Counted from the first letter of the stretch, positions 42,363 through 51,668 are shown. The stretch is 64,000 bases of DNA from Streptomyces kanamyceticus (GCF_008704495.1 NZ_CP023699.1:1612001-1676000); one strand, 5' to 3'. The notes: generated by a model from the sequence alone, not told the origin. Translations and numbers: made by a program.

Positions 42363-43733
42363 CTAGGCCGTACGCAGATAGCGGTCGAGGACACGGACGC
42401 CGAAGTGCAGTGCGTCGACGGGGACGCATTCGTCGACCCCGTGGAAGAGCGCCTGGTAGTCGAAGTCCTCCGGTGTCCTCAGCGGCGAGAAGCCGTAGCC
42501 GGTGATGCCGAGCCGAGAGAACTGCTTGGCGTCCGTGCCGCCCGACATGCAGTACGGCACGACGTGCCCCTCTGGCGCGAACTCCTCGACGGCCGCACGC
42601 ATCTTCGCGTACGTCGGCGAGTCGACCGGCGCCTGCAGTGCCACCTCGCGGTGGTGGAACTCCCAGTCGACGTCAGGGCCCGTGAGCCGGTCAAGCGTGC
42701 GGCGGAACTCTTCCTCGCCGCCGGGCAGAAAGCGGCCGTCGACATAGGCCACGGCTTCCCCGGGGACCACATTGACCTTGTAGCCCGACTGCAGCATCGT
42801 CGGGTTGGCGCTGTTGCGGACGGTCGGCTCGACGAGGTCGGCGGTCGTTCCGAGCTTCTCGAGCAGCGCGTCGACGTCGAATCCGGGCGCCTCCGGGTCG
42901 GTCTCCAGGCCGTAGAGCGTGGCGAGTTCGACCAGCGAGGCCCGCACGGTCGGGGTGAGCCGCACCGGCCAGCGGTACTCCCCGATGCGGGTGACGGCGG
43001 CGGCGAGCCTGCTCACGGCGTTGGCGCGGTTGACCTTCGAGCCGTGGCCCGCGGTGCCGCGCGCGGTGAGTTTGAGCCAGCCGGTGCCGCGCTCGCCCGC
43101 CGCGATGGGGTAGATCTGGTTGCCACGCCCGTCGTGGAAGGTGAAGGCCCCCGACTCGCTGATGCCTTCCGTACAGCCTTCGAAGAGCGAGGCGTGCTGG
43201 TCGGCGAGGAATCCCGAGCCGTCCTCGGCGCTGGCCTCCTCGTCGGCGGTGAAGGCGATCACGATGTCCCGCCTGGGCCGCACTCCGGCGCGTGCCCAGC
43301 CCCGTACGACGGAGAGGATCATCGCGTCCATGTTCTTCATGTCGATCGCGCCGCGGCCCCAGACGACGCCGTCGCGGATCTCCCCGGAGAAGGGGTCCAC
43401 GCTCCAGTCGGCGGCCTGCGCGGGCACCACGTCCAGGTGGCCGTGGACGAGCAGCGCGTCGGCCGACGGGTCGGTGCCCTCGATGCGGGCGACGACGTTG
43501 GTGCGTCCCGGGGTGCGCTCCAGGAGGACGGGGGCCAGGCCCGCGTCGGCGAGCCGCTCGGCGCAGTACTCGGCGGCGGGCCGCTCGCGGCAGTCGCCGC
43601 TGCCGCGGTTGGTGGTGTCGATGCGGATGAGCTCGGAGGTGAACGCCACGACCTCGTCGAGGGCGCGGGCGTCCACCGAGGGGTCGTGGTCCGACTCCTG
43701 AGCCTGCTCCTGATCCTGCTGCTGGTCAGCCAT
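42363..43733 (-). CDS. M20 family metallopeptidase
   Basis: 456-aa dinuclear zinc peptidase. It has LVHGHLDVVPA, GRGAIDMKNMDAMIL with the bridging Asp, and TADEEASAEDG with the catalytic Glu. The dimerisation domain spans ~200-320, and the C-terminal metal His lies in HFGVRVLDRYLR. The Q/D-rich first 20 residues are disordered. ATG 43733 overlaps the M55 stop by 8 bases. Likely a dipeptidase or carboxypeptidase downstream of the D-aminopeptidase. Confidence 0.92.
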   Translation of the reverse strand: MADQQQDQEQAQESDHDPSVDARALDEVVAFTSELIRIDTTNRGSGDCRERPAAEYCAERLADAGLAPVLLERTPGRTNVVARIEGTDPSADALLVHGHLDVVPAQAADWSVDPFSGEIRDGVVWGRGAIDMKNMDAMILSVVRGWARAGVRPRRDIVIAFTADEEASAEDGSGFLADQHASLFEGCTEGISESGAFTFHDGRGNQIYPIAAGERGTGWLKLTARGTAGHGSKVNRANAVSRLAAAVTRIGEYRWPVRLTPTVRASLVELATLYGLETDPEAPGFDVDALLEKLGTTADLVEPTVRNSANPTMLQSGYKVNVVPGEAVAYVDGRFLPGGEEEFRRTLDRLTGPDVDWEFHHREVALQAPVDSPTYAKMRAAVEEFAPEGHVVPYCMSGGTDAKQFSRLGITGYGFSPLRTPEDFDYQALFHGVDECVPVDALHFGVRVLDRYLRTA

Positions 43734-44559
43734 ACTGCTCCTCCACGGCGGCAGAGGCGATCGTGGTAACCGCCTTGAAGGTACGGATCCCCTCGTACAT
43801 CGTCTCGCTGACATAGGCGACCTTGCGCTCCCCCGTACGGCGCACACCGGGCACCACGGTCGCCGCCATCGACAGGTGTTCCGCGTCGAACTCGACCTCC
43901 ACGGTGAACGGCCCGTCGGCCGCCGGTTCCCCGCGTACCGCGAGTCCCGCCGCCTCCTTCGCCGCCGACCTGATGTCGGCGGCGGTGCGGGCCGGGGTGC
44001 GGCAGACCGCCGCGTACCGCGAGACGTGGTCCTTCACGGCGACCTTCAGCGCGCCCGGCGCGTAGCCGAGCGCGTCCTCGCAGGCGAGGTCGTCGCCGGT
44101 GACGAGCACGACGGGGACGCCGTACTCGGCGACGACGCGCGCGTTCAGGAGCCCCTCGCTGGCGCGCACGCCGTTGAGCCACACGCCGGTGATCTGGTTG
44201 GCCAGGTAGGTGTGCGCGAGGACGCCCTCCATGCCGGCGCCCGCGTGGTAGCCGATGAACGCGATGCCGTCCACGTCACCGTGCTGCACGCCCTCCACCA
44301 TGGACAGCGACTTGTGCCGCCCGGTGAGCATCTCGGCCCGCTCGTCCAGCTCTTCGAGGAGCAGGTTGCGCATGGTCCAGTGCGCCTCGTTGATGAGCAC
44401 CTCGTCGGCGCCGCCGTCGAAGAAGCCGAGCACGGCGGCGTTGACGTCCGAGGTGAACATCGCCCTGCACCGCTCCCATTGAGCGGTGCCCGGCAGCACG
44501 TCGGCCGGCCAGGTCACTCCCGTGGCGCCCTCCATGTCGGCGCTGATGAGGATCTTCAT
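43726..44559 (-). CDS. M55 D-aminopeptidase (DppA-like)
   Basis: 277-aa peptidase of the DppA family, which hydrolyses D-Ala-D-Ala-type peptides. It has the metal motif ISADMEGATGV, INEAHWTMRNLLLEEL, FIGYHAGAGMEG and LVTGDDLACEDALGYAPG. It is the first gene of the peptidase operon M55-M20-S9-S66. In Bacillus, dppA sits with a dipeptide transporter; here a comparable transporter lies 2-7 kb away in another operon. Confidence 0.93.
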   Translation of the reverse strand: MKILISADMEGATGVTWPADVLPGTAQWERCRAMFTSDVNAAVLGFFDGGADEVLINEAHWTMRNLLLEELDERAEMLTGRHKSLSMVEGVQHGDVDGIAFIGYHAGAGMEGVLAHTYLANQITGVWLNGVRASEGLLNARVVAEYGVPVVLVTGDDLACEDALGYAPGALKVAVKDHVSRYAAVCRTPARTAADIRSAAKEAAGLAVRGEPAADGPFTVEVEFDAEHLSMAATVVPGVRRTGERKVAYVSETMYEGIRTFKAVTTIASAAVEEQYG

Positions 44560-44616
44560 GGCGCCCCACCGTACCCGCCGCCGGATGCCCGGGCCATGGG
44601 CGGCGTGGACACCCCC

Positions 44617-44648
44617 GTCAGCGGTTCACCTCCCCGTGATCCGCTGAC
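44617..44648 (-). terminator. Hairpin downstream of the small secreted protein gene
   Basis: GTCAGCGG and CCGCTGAC pair across a 16-nt loop, 13 bases past the stop of the minus-strand gene at 44661. Confidence 0.45.
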
Positions 44649-44660
44649 GAGGGATCATGC

Positions 44661-44930
44661 TCAGCGCATCCACTCCGAATAGAAGTTGGGCAGGCCGGGC
44701 TGGGGGTCGCTGACGCAGGTGGCCTCGTGGTACTTGGGGTTCTGTGCCAGGTCGCTCTGCATCTGGTCGTAGCAGGCCTGCCAGGAGTCGAACGACTCTC
44801 CCCCGACGGGCTGCCAGCCGTCACCGGGCGGCGGGCCCGCGGCGAAGGCGGTGGAGCTGGTCAGCGGAATGGCGATCGCCGCTGCTCCGACAGCGAGACC
44901 GATACCGACACGAGTACGCCAGGACTTCAT
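44661..44930 (-). CDS. Small secreted protein of unknown function
   Basis: 89-aa protein with a clear Sec signal (MKSWRTRVGIGLAVGAAAIA, cleavage after STAFA). The mature part is ~52 aa, Trp/Tyr-rich with two cysteines (WQACYDQMQSDL, EATCVSDPQPG) that could form a disulfide. ATG 44930 is chosen because AGGAG lies 6 bases upstream. No family is recognised. Confidence 0.75.
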   Translation of the reverse strand: MKSWRTRVGIGLAVGAAAIAIPLTSSTAFAAGPPPGDGWQPVGGESFDSWQACYDQMQSDLAQNPKYHEATCVSDPQPGLPNFYSEWMR

Positions 44931-45105
44931 GGTTGACTCCTTGCTCATCGGCCCGTTCCGAGCTGGTCATGCTCAGAAATGGGGCGAACCGACCGTTCCA
45001 TCGTGTCGCATCGGGCTCGCGCCCCTCCAGGGACTCAGGGGCACCCTGGGGGAACGAACGGGCACAAAAAGACTGACCTGGCGTACGCCCGTCCAACTGT
45101 CCGGG

Positions 45106-46269
45106 TCACGGCGCGGGCTGCTGCTGGGTGACGCAGTGGATTCCGCCGCCGCCCGCGCCGAGCCTGTCGATGTCGATCTGTTCGACGGTCCGCCCCGGGT
45201 ACAGCCGGGCGAGCGCCGCCTTCGCCGCCGCGTCCGCCGTGGAATCGCCGAAGTGCGCGCAGATCACCGCGTCGTTGCAGAGGTAGTAGTTGGCGTACGA
45301 GGCGAGGAACTTCGGGTCCCTGGAACGGATCTTGTCGTAGTCGGGGCCCTGCAGCTTGGTCGCCGCGATCGGCTGTCCTTCGGCGTTCGTGGCGGCGGAC
45401 AGGACCCGGAACTGTGCGCGGGCGTCCTTGGCGTACGCGTCGTCGTCCGCGTCCAGGGGCCACTGCACGAGCGCCCTGCCGGAGGCGAGGAAGCGCGAGG
45501 TGGCGTCGACGTGGTCGTCGGTGATGTCCTGGCCGCGCACGCCGTCGAACCAGATGACCTGGTCGGCGCCGTACGCCTCGCACATCGCGTCGGTAAGGTG
45601 CGCCTCGGACATCCCGGGGTTGCGGTTGCCGTTGAGGAGGCTGCTGCGCGTGGCCATCAGGGTGCCCGCGCCGTCCTGCTCGATCGCGCCGCCCTCGCCC
45701 ACCAGGCCCGCGCCGGTGAACCTCACCCCGGCCAGGGCGGCGATCCGCTCGGCGACGCGCGCGTCCTTGGCGTGCTGCTGCTTGCCGCCCCAGCCGTTGA
45801 AGTGCAGCCCGACCGCGTCGAGGCCGCCCGCGCCGTCGGTGCGGAACACCGGTCCCGAGTCGCGCATCCAGCAGTCGTCGACCGGCACGGAGGTGATGAT
45901 CTCGACCGAACTCCCGCATAGGGAGCGGGCCTTGGCGGCGCTCGCCGGGTTGGCGCACAGGGTGACGGGCTCGTGCTTGGCGACCGTCCGCGCGATGAGG
46001 GCTATGTCGGCCTGGACCCCGCCGAGTTGGCGCCCCCAGATCGCGCTGCTGTCCGGCCAGGCCATCCACGTCTTGGTGTGCCTGACGTCCTCGGCGGGGA
46101 CGGCGAAGGAGCCCGCCCGGGCCGCCCCGCGCGGCCCCGGCGTGGATCCGGCCCAGGCCTCGGCGCCCACCAGGGCCGCGCCCGCGGTGGCCGCCGCGGC
46201 CGCCGTCAGGAACGTGCGCCTGCTCGGGGACGGCCTCTTGTGGCGAGGTGTTGTGGGATGGTCGTTCAC
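45106..46269 (-). CDS. Tat-exported agmatine deiminase-family protein (ADI 1)
   Basis: 387-aa guanidine-modifying enzyme. A twin-arginine signal (SRRTFLTAAAAATAGAALVG) is followed by the agmatine deiminase propeller: TKTWMAWPDSSAIWG, DDCWMRDSGPVF, VGEGGAIEQDGAGT, GNRNPGMS and DDHVDATSRF. The nucleophile is Cys379 in GAGGGGIHCVTQQ. It should convert agmatine to N-carbamoylputrescine plus ammonia outside the membrane. GTG 46269 has AGGAGG upstream. It lies downstream of the ABC transporter, separated by a 10-bp repeat tract. Substrate not proven. Confidence 0.9.
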   Translation of the reverse strand: MNDHPTTPRHKRPSPSRRTFLTAAAAATAGAALVGAEAWAGSTPGPRGAARAGSFAVPAEDVRHTKTWMAWPDSSAIWGRQLGGVQADIALIARTVAKHEPVTLCANPASAAKARSLCGSSVEIITSVPVDDCWMRDSGPVFRTDGAGGLDAVGLHFNGWGGKQQHAKDARVAERIAALAGVRFTGAGLVGEGGAIEQDGAGTLMATRSSLLNGNRNPGMSEAHLTDAMCEAYGADQVIWFDGVRGQDITDDHVDATSRFLASGRALVQWPLDADDDAYAKDARAQFRVLSAATNAEGQPIAATKLQGPDYDKIRSRDPKFLASYANYYLCNDAVICAHFGDSTADAAAKAALARLYPGRTVEQIDIDRLGAGGGGIHCVTQQQPAP

Positions 46270-46281
46270 TGGTGCCTCCTT

Positions 46282-46331
46282 GGTTGGACGGGGTTGGACG
46301 GGGTTGGACGGTGTTGGACGGGGTTGGACGG
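46282..46331. repeat. Five tandem copies of a 10-bp unit
   Basis: GGTTGGACGG is repeated head to tail five times (the fourth copy is TGTTGGACGG), between the ATPase stop and the RBS of ADI 1. It occupies the whole intercistronic gap. Confidence 0.95.
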
Positions 46332-46341
46332 AGTGTGCGGG

Positions 46342-47175
46342 TCAGAGGGTGAGGGCCCGGCGGGCCGCCGCGATGCGCTCCGGGTCCCAGCCCGGGTGCG
46401 GGACGGAGTCCAGGAGCAGCCGGGTGTACGGGTGCGCGGGCGCGGCGAGGACGTCGGCGGTGGCGCCCGCCTCGACCACGGCGCCGTGGCGCATCACGAT
46501 GACGTCGTCCGTGACGCAGCGGACCACGCCGAGGTCGTGGGTGATGAAGAGGTAGCCGATCGGGGTGCGTTCGCGGATGTCGGCGAGCAGGTTGAGGATC
46601 TGTGCCTGCACCGACACGTCGAGCGCGGCGACCGCCTCGTCCAGGACGAGCACCGCGGGCTCCACGGCCAGGGCCCGCGCGATGGCGACGCGCTGGCGCT
46701 GCCCGCCGGAGAGCTGGCGGGGCAGCGCGTCGGCGGCGCGGGTGCCGAGGCCGACCTGGTCGAGGAGTTCGCGCACCCGCCGGGCGTGGTCGATGCGGGG
46801 GAAGTGCAGGCGCAGCGTTTCGCGCAGCACCGACTCGACGCTCGTGCGCGGGTCGAGGGAGAGGTAGGGGTCCTGGAAGACCATCTGCACCTCGCGGGCC
46901 CTGGCCAGACGCTGCGCGCGGCCGCGGACGCGTGCGGTGCGGGGCCTGCCGCGCACCTGGATCTCCCCCGCGTCGGCCCGCTCCAGGCCGACGATGATCC
47001 GGGCCGTGGTGGTCTTGCCGGAGCCGGACTCCCCGACGACGCCGAGGGACCCGCCATCGGGCACCGCGAAGGACACGTCGTCCACGGCCGCGACCTCGCC
47101 GAAGCTGCGCCGCAGTCCGCGCACCTCAAGCACGTGCGCGTCGGCGGGCCGAGAGGTCTCGGTGGGCTCAGGCAT
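46342..47175 (-). CDS. Oligopeptide/dipeptide-type ABC transporter ATPase (DppF-like)
   Basis: 277-aa ATPase with Walker A GESGSGKTTTARIIVGL, Q-loop QMVFQDPYLSLDPRTSVES, signature QLSGGQRQRVAIARALA and Walker B VLVLDEAVAALDVS. PHPGWDPERI ends a shortened C-terminal region. The usual Asp-Glu-Pro after Walker B is DEAVAALD here. It energises uptake together with the DppD-like ATPase. It overlaps that gene by 8 bases. Confidence 0.92.
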   Translation of the reverse strand: MPEPTETSRPADAHVLEVRGLRRSFGEVAAVDDVSFAVPDGGSLGVVGESGSGKTTTARIIVGLERADAGEIQVRGRPRTARVRGRAQRLARAREVQMVFQDPYLSLDPRTSVESVLRETLRLHFPRIDHARRVRELLDQVGLGTRAADALPRQLSGGQRQRVAIARALAVEPAVLVLDEAVAALDVSVQAQILNLLADIRERTPIGYLFITHDLGVVRCVTDDVIVMRHGAVVEAGATADVLAAPAHPYTRLLLDSVPHPGWDPERIAAARRALTL

Positions 47176-48172
47176 CGGCGGCGCTCCCTTCGAGCCGGTC
47201 GCTGTGGTGGCAGGCGGCGAGGTGCTCCGGGCGTCCCGGGGCGGTCCTGGGCCGTGGCGCCCGCTCGTCGCACACCTCGGTGGCGATCGCGCAGCGGGCG
47301 GCGAAGGCGCAGCCGGTCAGGGCCGTGCGCAGATCGGGTGGCTGGCCCTCGATGGCGCTGAGCCGTCCCTTCGCCGTCTCCAGACGCGGCGTGGCGGCCA
47401 GCAGGGCCGCGGTGTAGGGGTGCCTGGGGTGGGCGAACAGCTCGTCGGCGGGGCCCTGTTCGGCGATCCGGCCCGCGTACATGACGTAGACGCGGTCGCT
47501 GATGGCCGCGGCCAGGTCGAGGTCGTGGGTGACGAAGAGCAGTCCGGTGCCGAACCGTTCGCGCAGCCGGGCGAGGAGGGCGACGACCTCGGCCTGGGTG
47601 GTGACGTCCAGGGCGGTGGTGGGTTCGTCGGCGAGCAGCAGGGCGGGGTCGCCCATGAGGGCCGCGGCGATCATGACGCGCTGCAGCATGCCGCCGGACA
47701 CCTGGCCGGGGTACTTGTGCAGGACACTCGCGTCCAGGCCGACGGCGTGGAGGAGTTCGGTGGCACGGGCGGTGGCGTCGGCGCGGCGCGTCGTGCGGAC
47801 GCTCTCGGTCCGGACGCTCTCGGTGAGGAAGTCGCCGATGCGGCGCAGCGGGTTGAGGGCGGCGCGCGGGTCCTGGAAGACCATGGCGGCGGTGCCGGTG
47901 CGCAGGGCCCGCAGCCGTCCTTCGTCCATCGTGAGGACGTCGTCGCCGTTGACGCGGACGGCGCCCTCGGTGACGGCGCCGGGCGGCAGCAGGCGCAGCG
48001 CGCTGCGCGAGGTGAGGGTCTTTCCCGAGCCCGACTCGCCCACGAGGGAGACGGTCTCGCCCGCGGCGACGGTGAGGTCGACGCCGTCCAGGACGGGGCG
48101 GGCCGTGCCGGGCAGGGTGATGCGAAGGCCTTGGATGTCGAGCACGTGCTCCGGGATGGGCGCGGTGGTCAT
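47168..48172 (-). CDS. Oligopeptide/dipeptide-type ABC transporter ATPase (DppD-like)
   Basis: 334-aa ATPase. Walker A GESGSGKTLTSRSALRLLP, Q-loop AMVFQDPRAALNPLRRIG, signature QVSGGMLQRVMIAAALMG and LLLADEPTTALDVTTQAEVV. The C-terminal oligopeptide-transporter extension has GCAFAARCAIATEVC cysteines. An internal direct repeat (TESVRTESVRT) is present near residue 118. It overlaps both neighbours. Confidence 0.93.
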   Translation of the reverse strand: MTTAPIPEHVLDIQGLRITLPGTARPVLDGVDLTVAAGETVSLVGESGSGKTLTSRSALRLLPPGAVTEGAVRVNGDDVLTMDEGRLRALRTGTAAMVFQDPRAALNPLRRIGDFLTESVRTESVRTTRRADATARATELLHAVGLDASVLHKYPGQVSGGMLQRVMIAAALMGDPALLLADEPTTALDVTTQAEVVALLARLRERFGTGLLFVTHDLDLAAAISDRVYVMYAGRIAEQGPADELFAHPRHPYTAALLAATPRLETAKGRLSAIEGQPPDLRTALTGCAFAARCAIATEVCDERAPRPRTAPGRPEHLAACHHSDRLEGSAADA

Positions 48173-49023
48173 CGGTCCCTCCTGGCGACCTGGTCGGCCC
48201 AGCGTTCGCCGACGACGTTGAAGGCGACCACGGTCAGCACGATGAACACGCAGGGCAGCACGGCGGAGAGCGGGTAGCCGTGCTGGATCGCGGTCTGGCC
48301 GTCGAAGACCATGCGGCCCCAGTCGGGGGTGAGCGGGGGCACGCCGAGTCCGAGGAAGGACAGGCCCGCGAGGTCCATCAGGGCGTAGCCGAAGTTGATG
48401 GTGGCCTGGGCGAGGACGACGGGTGCGATGTTGGGCAGGACGTGGCGCAGGCAGATCTGGAGCGCCGAGTGGCCCTGGACCTGGTGGGCGCTGACGTAGG
48501 GGCGGGCCCGTTCGGCGAGCACCAGGGCGCGGGTGAGGCGGCTGACGTAGGGCAGGTAGGCGATGGCGAGGGCGAGGACCGGGGCGAGCAGGCCCTCTCC
48601 GTAGACGGAGATGATGAGGATCGCGAGGAGCAGTCCGGGGAAGGCGAAGACCAGTTCGGTGCTGCGGGAGAGCACGGAGTCGAGCCAGCCGCCCCGCCAG
48701 GCGGCGGCCGTGCCGATGGCGACCCCGGCGATGGTGGAGAAGGCCACCACTCCGAGGGGGCCGAGCAGTGAGGTGCGGGCGCCGAGGAGCAGCCGCGAGA
48801 GGGTGTCGCGCCCGGCGGCGTCCACGCCGAGCGGATGCTCGGCGGAGGGTCCGGCGAGTGCTCCGCCGAGGTCGACGGCGTTGGGGTCGTGCGGCACCAC
48901 CCAGGGGGCGAGCAGCGCGGCGGCGACGATGAGGGCGACGAGGGCCAGGCAGAGTACGTGGAGGGGTGAGCCACCGGCGCGGATCCTGGCCAGGCCGGGG
49001 CGGCGGGTGAGGACGGCGGTCAT
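48169..49023 (-). CDS. ABC transporter permease (DppC-like)
   Basis: 284-aa permease with about six membrane segments, an N-terminal oppC-type segment (LHVLCLALVALIVAAALLAP) and the HPLGVDAAGRDTLSRLLLGA motif of DppC/OppC. The EAA-type loop is HQVQGHSALQICLRHVLPNI. It overlaps the DppD and DppB genes by 4 bases each. Confidence 0.93.
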   Translation of the reverse strand: MTAVLTRRPGLARIRAGGSPLHVLCLALVALIVAAALLAPWVVPHDPNAVDLGGALAGPSAEHPLGVDAAGRDTLSRLLLGARTSLLGPLGVVAFSTIAGVAIGTAAAWRGGWLDSVLSRSTELVFAFPGLLLAILIISVYGEGLLAPVLALAIAYLPYVSRLTRALVLAERARPYVSAHQVQGHSALQICLRHVLPNIAPVVLAQATINFGYALMDLAGLSFLGLGVPPLTPDWGRMVFDGQTAIQHGYPLSAVLPCVFIVLTVVAFNVVGERWADQVARRDR

Positions 49024-49979
49024 GCGGCGGACCCCCTGGTGCCGAGTGTGAGCCGCGGGTCGACCAGCGGAAGGAGCAGGTCGACGATCAGGTTCACGGC
49101 CATGAACAGGGCGACGATGATCAGTGCGATGGCCTGGACGGTCGGGAAGTCCTTGGTGGTGGTGGAGAGTTCGAGGAGCTGGCCGATGCCGCCGACGCTG
49201 AAGGCGGTCTCGACGAGGATCGTGCAGACCAGGAGCGTGGAGACGACGAGCCCTGTGGTGGTCAGGACGGTGCCGAGCGAGTTGCGGAACACGTGGCGGC
49301 GGATCACCTGGCGTTCCGGCACGCCCCTGCTGCGGGCGACGGTGACGTGCTCACCGGCGAGCGCCTCGACCATCGCCGAGCGGGTGACCCGGGCCAGCAT
49401 CCCGATCAGATAGAGGGCGAGGGCGAGCGCGGGCAGCGTCAGGTGCCAGATCATGTCGCCGATGCCGTCGCCCGCGCCGCCGCTGGGGAACCAGCCGAGG
49501 CGTACGGCGAACAGGCCCTGGAGCAGCACGGCCGCGACGAAGGAGGGCGTGCCGACGGCGAACGTCGTGGCGAGAAGGATCGCGGAGTCGACGCGTCCGC
49601 CGCGCACGGCGGCGATCCTGCCGAGCAGCAGCCCGCCCGCCACGACCACGGCGAGCGCCATGGCGATGAGCAGCAGGGTGGTGGGCAGCCGGTCGGCGAG
49701 GAGGCGCGACACGTCGGTGCGGTAGGTGATGGACCGGCCGAAGTCGCCGCGCAGGACGCCACCGAGCCAGTCGAAGTACCGCACGGCGAACGGATCGTCC
49801 AGGTGGTACTGGGAGTTGATCGCCGCCACCGCTTCCGGCGACGCCGACCGGCCCGAGAGCAGGAAGCTCGCGGGGCTGCCCGGCGCCAGGTACATCGCGC
49901 CGAAGACCACGAACGACGCGGCGAGCAGGGTGGCGGCCATCTCGGCGACGCGCCGCGCCGCGAATCTGAGGAAGGTCAT
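49020..49979 (-). CDS. ABC transporter permease (DppB-like)
   Basis: 319-aa permease with six membrane segments. Typical DppB features are FLRFAARRVAEMAATLLAAS at the N-terminus, AINSQYHLDDPFAVRYFDWL, GDFGRSITYRTDVSRLLADR and the EAA loop VARSRGVPERQVIRRHVFRN. ATG 49979 overlaps the SBP stop (ATGA). Confidence 0.94.
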   Translation of the reverse strand: MTFLRFAARRVAEMAATLLAASFVVFGAMYLAPGSPASFLLSGRSASPEAVAAINSQYHLDDPFAVRYFDWLGGVLRGDFGRSITYRTDVSRLLADRLPTTLLLIAMALAVVVAGGLLLGRIAAVRGGRVDSAILLATTFAVGTPSFVAAVLLQGLFAVRLGWFPSGGAGDGIGDMIWHLTLPALALALYLIGMLARVTRSAMVEALAGEHVTVARSRGVPERQVIRRHVFRNSLGTVLTTTGLVVSTLLVCTILVETAFSVGGIGQLLELSTTTKDFPTVQAIALIIVALFMAVNLIVDLLLPLVDPRLTLGTRGSAA

Positions 49980-51661
49980 CGCGCGGCCCCCACATCGGCG
50001 GCCCACGGGTAGTACATGTACGCGATGGAGGTGGGCGCGCCCGTGATCCGCTTGTTGAGGAAGACGGCGGTGGGCCACTCCGCGACGGGGATCCAGGGCA
50101 GTTGCCCGTTGGCGCGCCGGTGGATCCTCGCCTCGATCGCGAGGCGCCGCTCGGGATCGTCGACGGCGGTGGCGCGCTCGACCAGTTCGTCGTACGCCTT
50201 GTCGCCGCGGCCCGCGAAGTTCAGATAGGCGCCGGTCTTGAAGTTCGTCAGGAAGTCGAGCGGATCGGTGATCGAGTCGTAGTACGTGAGCGGGAACATG
50301 TCGATGCCCTCGCGCGCGCCGGGGTCGGTGAACAGCGCGGTGAACGCGTTGGGGGCGATGGACTTGAGCCGGATGTCCAGGCCGATGCGGGTGCCCGCGT
50401 CCTGCACGGCGGTGGCGAGGAGCGAGACGTCCTGGCCGACCGAACTGGTCGCGATCGTCAGGGACTTGCCGGTGGCGCCCGCCTTCTTGATCAGCGCCTT
50501 GGCCCGGGCGAGGTCCGGGGCACCGGGCCTGGCCCCGTCGAAGGCCCGCTTCCTGGTCCGCTCGGGCGCACCCGCCCAGGCCGCGCGGGTGGTGAGCGCT
50601 CCGGTGGGGGTGCCCGCGCCGCCGAGACCGACCTGGACGAACCCGGCGCGGTCCAGGGCAAGGGAGAGGGCGCGCCGTACGCGGAGGTCGCCGAGCGCGC
50701 CCTTCATGTTGGTGATGGCGACGTTGACCGTGCTCAGGCCCTCGCCGAAGTACAGCTTGCCGACGCCGCTGCCGCGCAGCCTGGCGTAGCTCTCGGTCGG
50801 GATCAGATAGCCGCCGTCGGCGTCGCCGCTCAGCAGGGCGTTGGTGCGGGCCGACGCGTCGGGCAGGAAGCTGAAGACGACCTTGCCCGCCTTGGCGCGC
50901 CTGCCCCAGTAGCCGTCGAAGCGGTCGAGTTCGATGGACTGGCCCTTGTTCCAGGTGCCGAGTGCGAACGGGCCCGTGCAGGCCAGGCCGCCCGAGGTGC
51001 CGTAGTCCTTGCCCGCCGCCTCGACCCCGGCTTTGGACGCCACCACTCCGGCGGCGCTCGCCATGTACTGGGGGAACTGCGAGTCGGGCTTCTTGAGCCT
51101 GACGGTGACCTGGAGCGGTCCCGTCTTCCTGACCGAGGAGACGTTCTGGAAGACCTGCGCCCACGCGGCCGCGTTGTCCGGGTCCCGCTGCCGGTCGAGG
51201 CTGAACACCACGTCGTCGGCGGTCATCGTCCGGCCGTCGTGAAAACGCACGCCGCTTCGCAGGTCGTAGACCCAGGTGGTGCGGTCGGGGTGCGACGCCC
51301 GGCGGGCCAGGCCCGGCTCGGTGGTGAGCTCCGGCGTCCAGCGCAGGAGGCTCTCGCACACGTTGGAGAGCACCATGTTCTGCGGGTAGTCGAACGCCAC
51401 CGTGTAGTCGAGCGTGGGCGGTTCGGCGTACAGGGCCCAGGTGAAGGAGTCGATGTCGCCCTTGGCCCGGGGCGTCGAAGCCGACAGGGCGAAGTCGATT
51501 CCGGAGGCGTTCCTCGGCGGGCCAGCGCACGCCGCGAGCGCGACGAGCGAGGCCAGGGCAGCGGCCGCGGCGGCCAGCCGCCGGATCCGGATCCTGCCGC
51601 GTCTCGCGGCGCGGCAGGAGAGTGTTTTTCCCCTTGGTGGAGTGGTCATGGGGGCGCTCAC
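49976..51661 (-). CDS. ABC transporter substrate-binding lipoprotein (SBP_bac_5)
   Basis: 561-aa family-5 solute-binding protein. It has a lipoprotein signal (IRRLAAAAAALASLVALAAC), then the SBP_bac_5 body: PPTLDYTVAFDYPQNMVLSN, ESLLRWTPELTTEPGLA, GVRFHDGRTMTADDVVFSLD and DLRVRRALSLALDRAGF. These proteins bind peptides or other cations such as polyamine-like ligands. GTG 51661 lies 7 bases after the agmatine deiminase stop; ATG 51649 is an alternative. Its position between two agmatine deiminases suggests a guanidino or cationic peptide ligand. Confidence 0.93.
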   Translation of the reverse strand: MSAPMTTPPRGKTLSCRAARRGRIRIRRLAAAAAALASLVALAACAGPPRNASGIDFALSASTPRAKGDIDSFTWALYAEPPTLDYTVAFDYPQNMVLSNVCESLLRWTPELTTEPGLARRASHPDRTTWVYDLRSGVRFHDGRTMTADDVVFSLDRQRDPDNAAAWAQVFQNVSSVRKTGPLQVTVRLKKPDSQFPQYMASAAGVVASKAGVEAAGKDYGTSGGLACTGPFALGTWNKGQSIELDRFDGYWGRRAKAGKVVFSFLPDASARTNALLSGDADGGYLIPTESYARLRGSGVGKLYFGEGLSTVNVAITNMKGALGDLRVRRALSLALDRAGFVQVGLGGAGTPTGALTTRAAWAGAPERTRKRAFDGARPGAPDLARAKALIKKAGATGKSLTIATSSVGQDVSLLATAVQDAGTRIGLDIRLKSIAPNAFTALFTDPGAREGIDMFPLTYYDSITDPLDFLTNFKTGAYLNFAGRGDKAYDELVERATAVDDPERRLAIEARIHRRANGQLPWIPVAEWPTAVFLNKRITGAPTSIAYMYYPWAADVGAAR

Positions 51662-51668
51662 CCGGTCG

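Noticed and set aside
39398..42394. A 998-codon minus-strand frame joining the S66 peptidase to upstream sequence
   Set aside because: The upstream part is out of frame with the S9 peptidase gene; the S66 domain starts at 40342 with a GTGA overlap.
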